A DNA stretch of 64,000 nucleotides, taken from positions 1,375,501-1,439,500 of the forward strand of contig NZ_CP036313.1 of the NCBI RefSeq assembly GCF_004319545.1, given 5' to 3'. A program made the translations under genes and the position numbers. The notes beneath the pieces were generated by a model. That model was not told the origin of the DNA. It did no database searches and saw only the letters and a program-made list of their open reading frames with translations. Numbering within the stretch: position 1 is the stretch's first letter; each line of letters starts with the position of its first letter. This stretch comes from Desulfobacter hydrogenophilus. GTDB lineage: Bacteria > Desulfobacterota > Desulfobacteria > Desulfobacterales > Desulfobacteraceae. Below, piece after piece: positions 63,659-64,000 of the stretch.

Positions 63659-64000
63659 ATGGCCAGGAAAAAAGCAGCGCCGAAAAATAATAAAAACTTC
63701 GAAGAGTCCCTGTGGGATTCTGCCAACCGACTGCGGGGGAGCGTCGAGTCTTCCGAATACAAGCACGTTGTCCTGAGTTTGATTTTCCTCAAGTTCGTTT
63801 CTGATAAATTTGAAGCGCGCCGGGCGAATCTGATCGCGGAAGGCCAGGAAAAATACATCGATATGGTGGAATTCTACACCATGAAGAACGTCTTCTATCT
63901 GCCGGAAACCTCCCGCTGGCGTTATATCCAGCAGCACGCCAAGCAGGACGACATCGCCATTAAGATTGACTCCGCCCTGGCAGCGGTGGAAAAGAGCAAC
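63659..64000 (+). CDS. hsdM: Type I modification methyltransferase HsdM of a second system (5' part)
   Basis: Runs off the right edge after 114 codons. KNFEESLWDSANRLRGSVESS followed by YKHVVLSLIFLKFVSDKFEARR is the HsdM N-terminal helical domain of a family different from the hsdM at 47859. AATAAGGATC is a plausible ribosome site. It indicates a second type I restriction locus starting just downstream of cobS. Confidence 0.85.
   Translation, partial: MARKKAAPKNNKNFEESLWDSANRLRGSVESSEYKHVVLSLIFLKFVSDKFEARRANLIAEGQEKYIDMVEFYTMKNVFYLPETSRWRYIQQHAKQDDIAIKIDSALAAVEKSN

Noticed and set aside
1..64000. CRISPR array or complete insertion sequence
   Set aside because: No evenly spaced direct repeats and no transposase or integrase ORF were seen.

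Overview
The window looks like a chromosomal segment of a sulfate-reducing deltaproteobacterium, most likely a member of the Desulfobacteraceae. This rests on gene content, not on a database match: a membrane-bound heterodisulfide-reductase-type (HdrB/HdrC-like) pair, an acetyl-CoA hydrolase/transferase-family enzyme of the kind used as succinyl-CoA:acetate CoA-transferase in acetate-oxidising Desulfobacter, class II fumarase, a single-chain glycyl-tRNA synthetase, a fused radical-SAM/DUF2344 protein next to RNase G, many PAS/histidine-kinase/receiver hybrids, and a NifA-like sigma-54 activator.

Layout. 1-2.7 kb (minus strand): TrkA (partial), TrkH/KtrB potassium channel, nitroreductase, acyl-CoA thioesterase. 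3-6.9 kb (plus): fumarase, glycyl-tRNA synthetase, gamma-carbonic-anhydrase-like protein. 7-11 kb (minus): HdrB-like and HdrC/NarI-like subunits, outer-membrane phospholipase A. 11-13.8 kb (plus): CoA-transferase and a citrate-lyase-beta-like enzyme. 14-20 kb: asparaginyl-tRNA synthetase (minus), radical-SAM fusion protein and RNase G (plus). 20-27.5 kb (plus): the classic rpmH-rnpA-yidD-yidC-jag-mnmE run, then a cysteine-cluster protein, a small unknown, a PrmA-like methyltransferase and a secreted nuclease. 27.5-40 kb: signalling genes (diguanylate cyclase, two hybrid kinases, an HDOD protein) mixed with panC, mobB, RapA and small unknowns.

40.3-43.3 kb is a rearranged accessory patch. An HDOD protein is followed by a truncated histidine-kinase fragment that abuts a 5'-truncated helical protein. 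Two overlapping ORFs follow that resemble the two halves of a P47/OrfX-type TULIP-fold protein. 43.4-45.3 kb is NAD salvage (pncB and pncA, divergent). 45.4-52.3 kb is a type I restriction-modification island: hsdR split by a frameshift in an A8 run, hsdM, a DUF1016 nuclease, an hsdS whose two specificity halves are almost identical, and a RhuM-like stub. 52.3-64 kb: an MFS exporter, a SLOG-like protein, a 1410-residue phosphohistidine enzyme coupled to GAPDH, a sigma-54 activator with a DUF2892 membrane protein, cobU-cobS behind a structured leader, and the start of a second hsdM at the right edge.

The window also holds several palindromic non-coding elements. One 166-bp MITE-like element occurs twice, about 19 kb apart, at 19863 and 39090, with four mismatches. 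A second long palindrome lies at 18082, and a pair of weaker hairpin repeats lies at 28847 and 59983. No rRNA, tRNA, CRISPR array or complete insertion sequence was seen.
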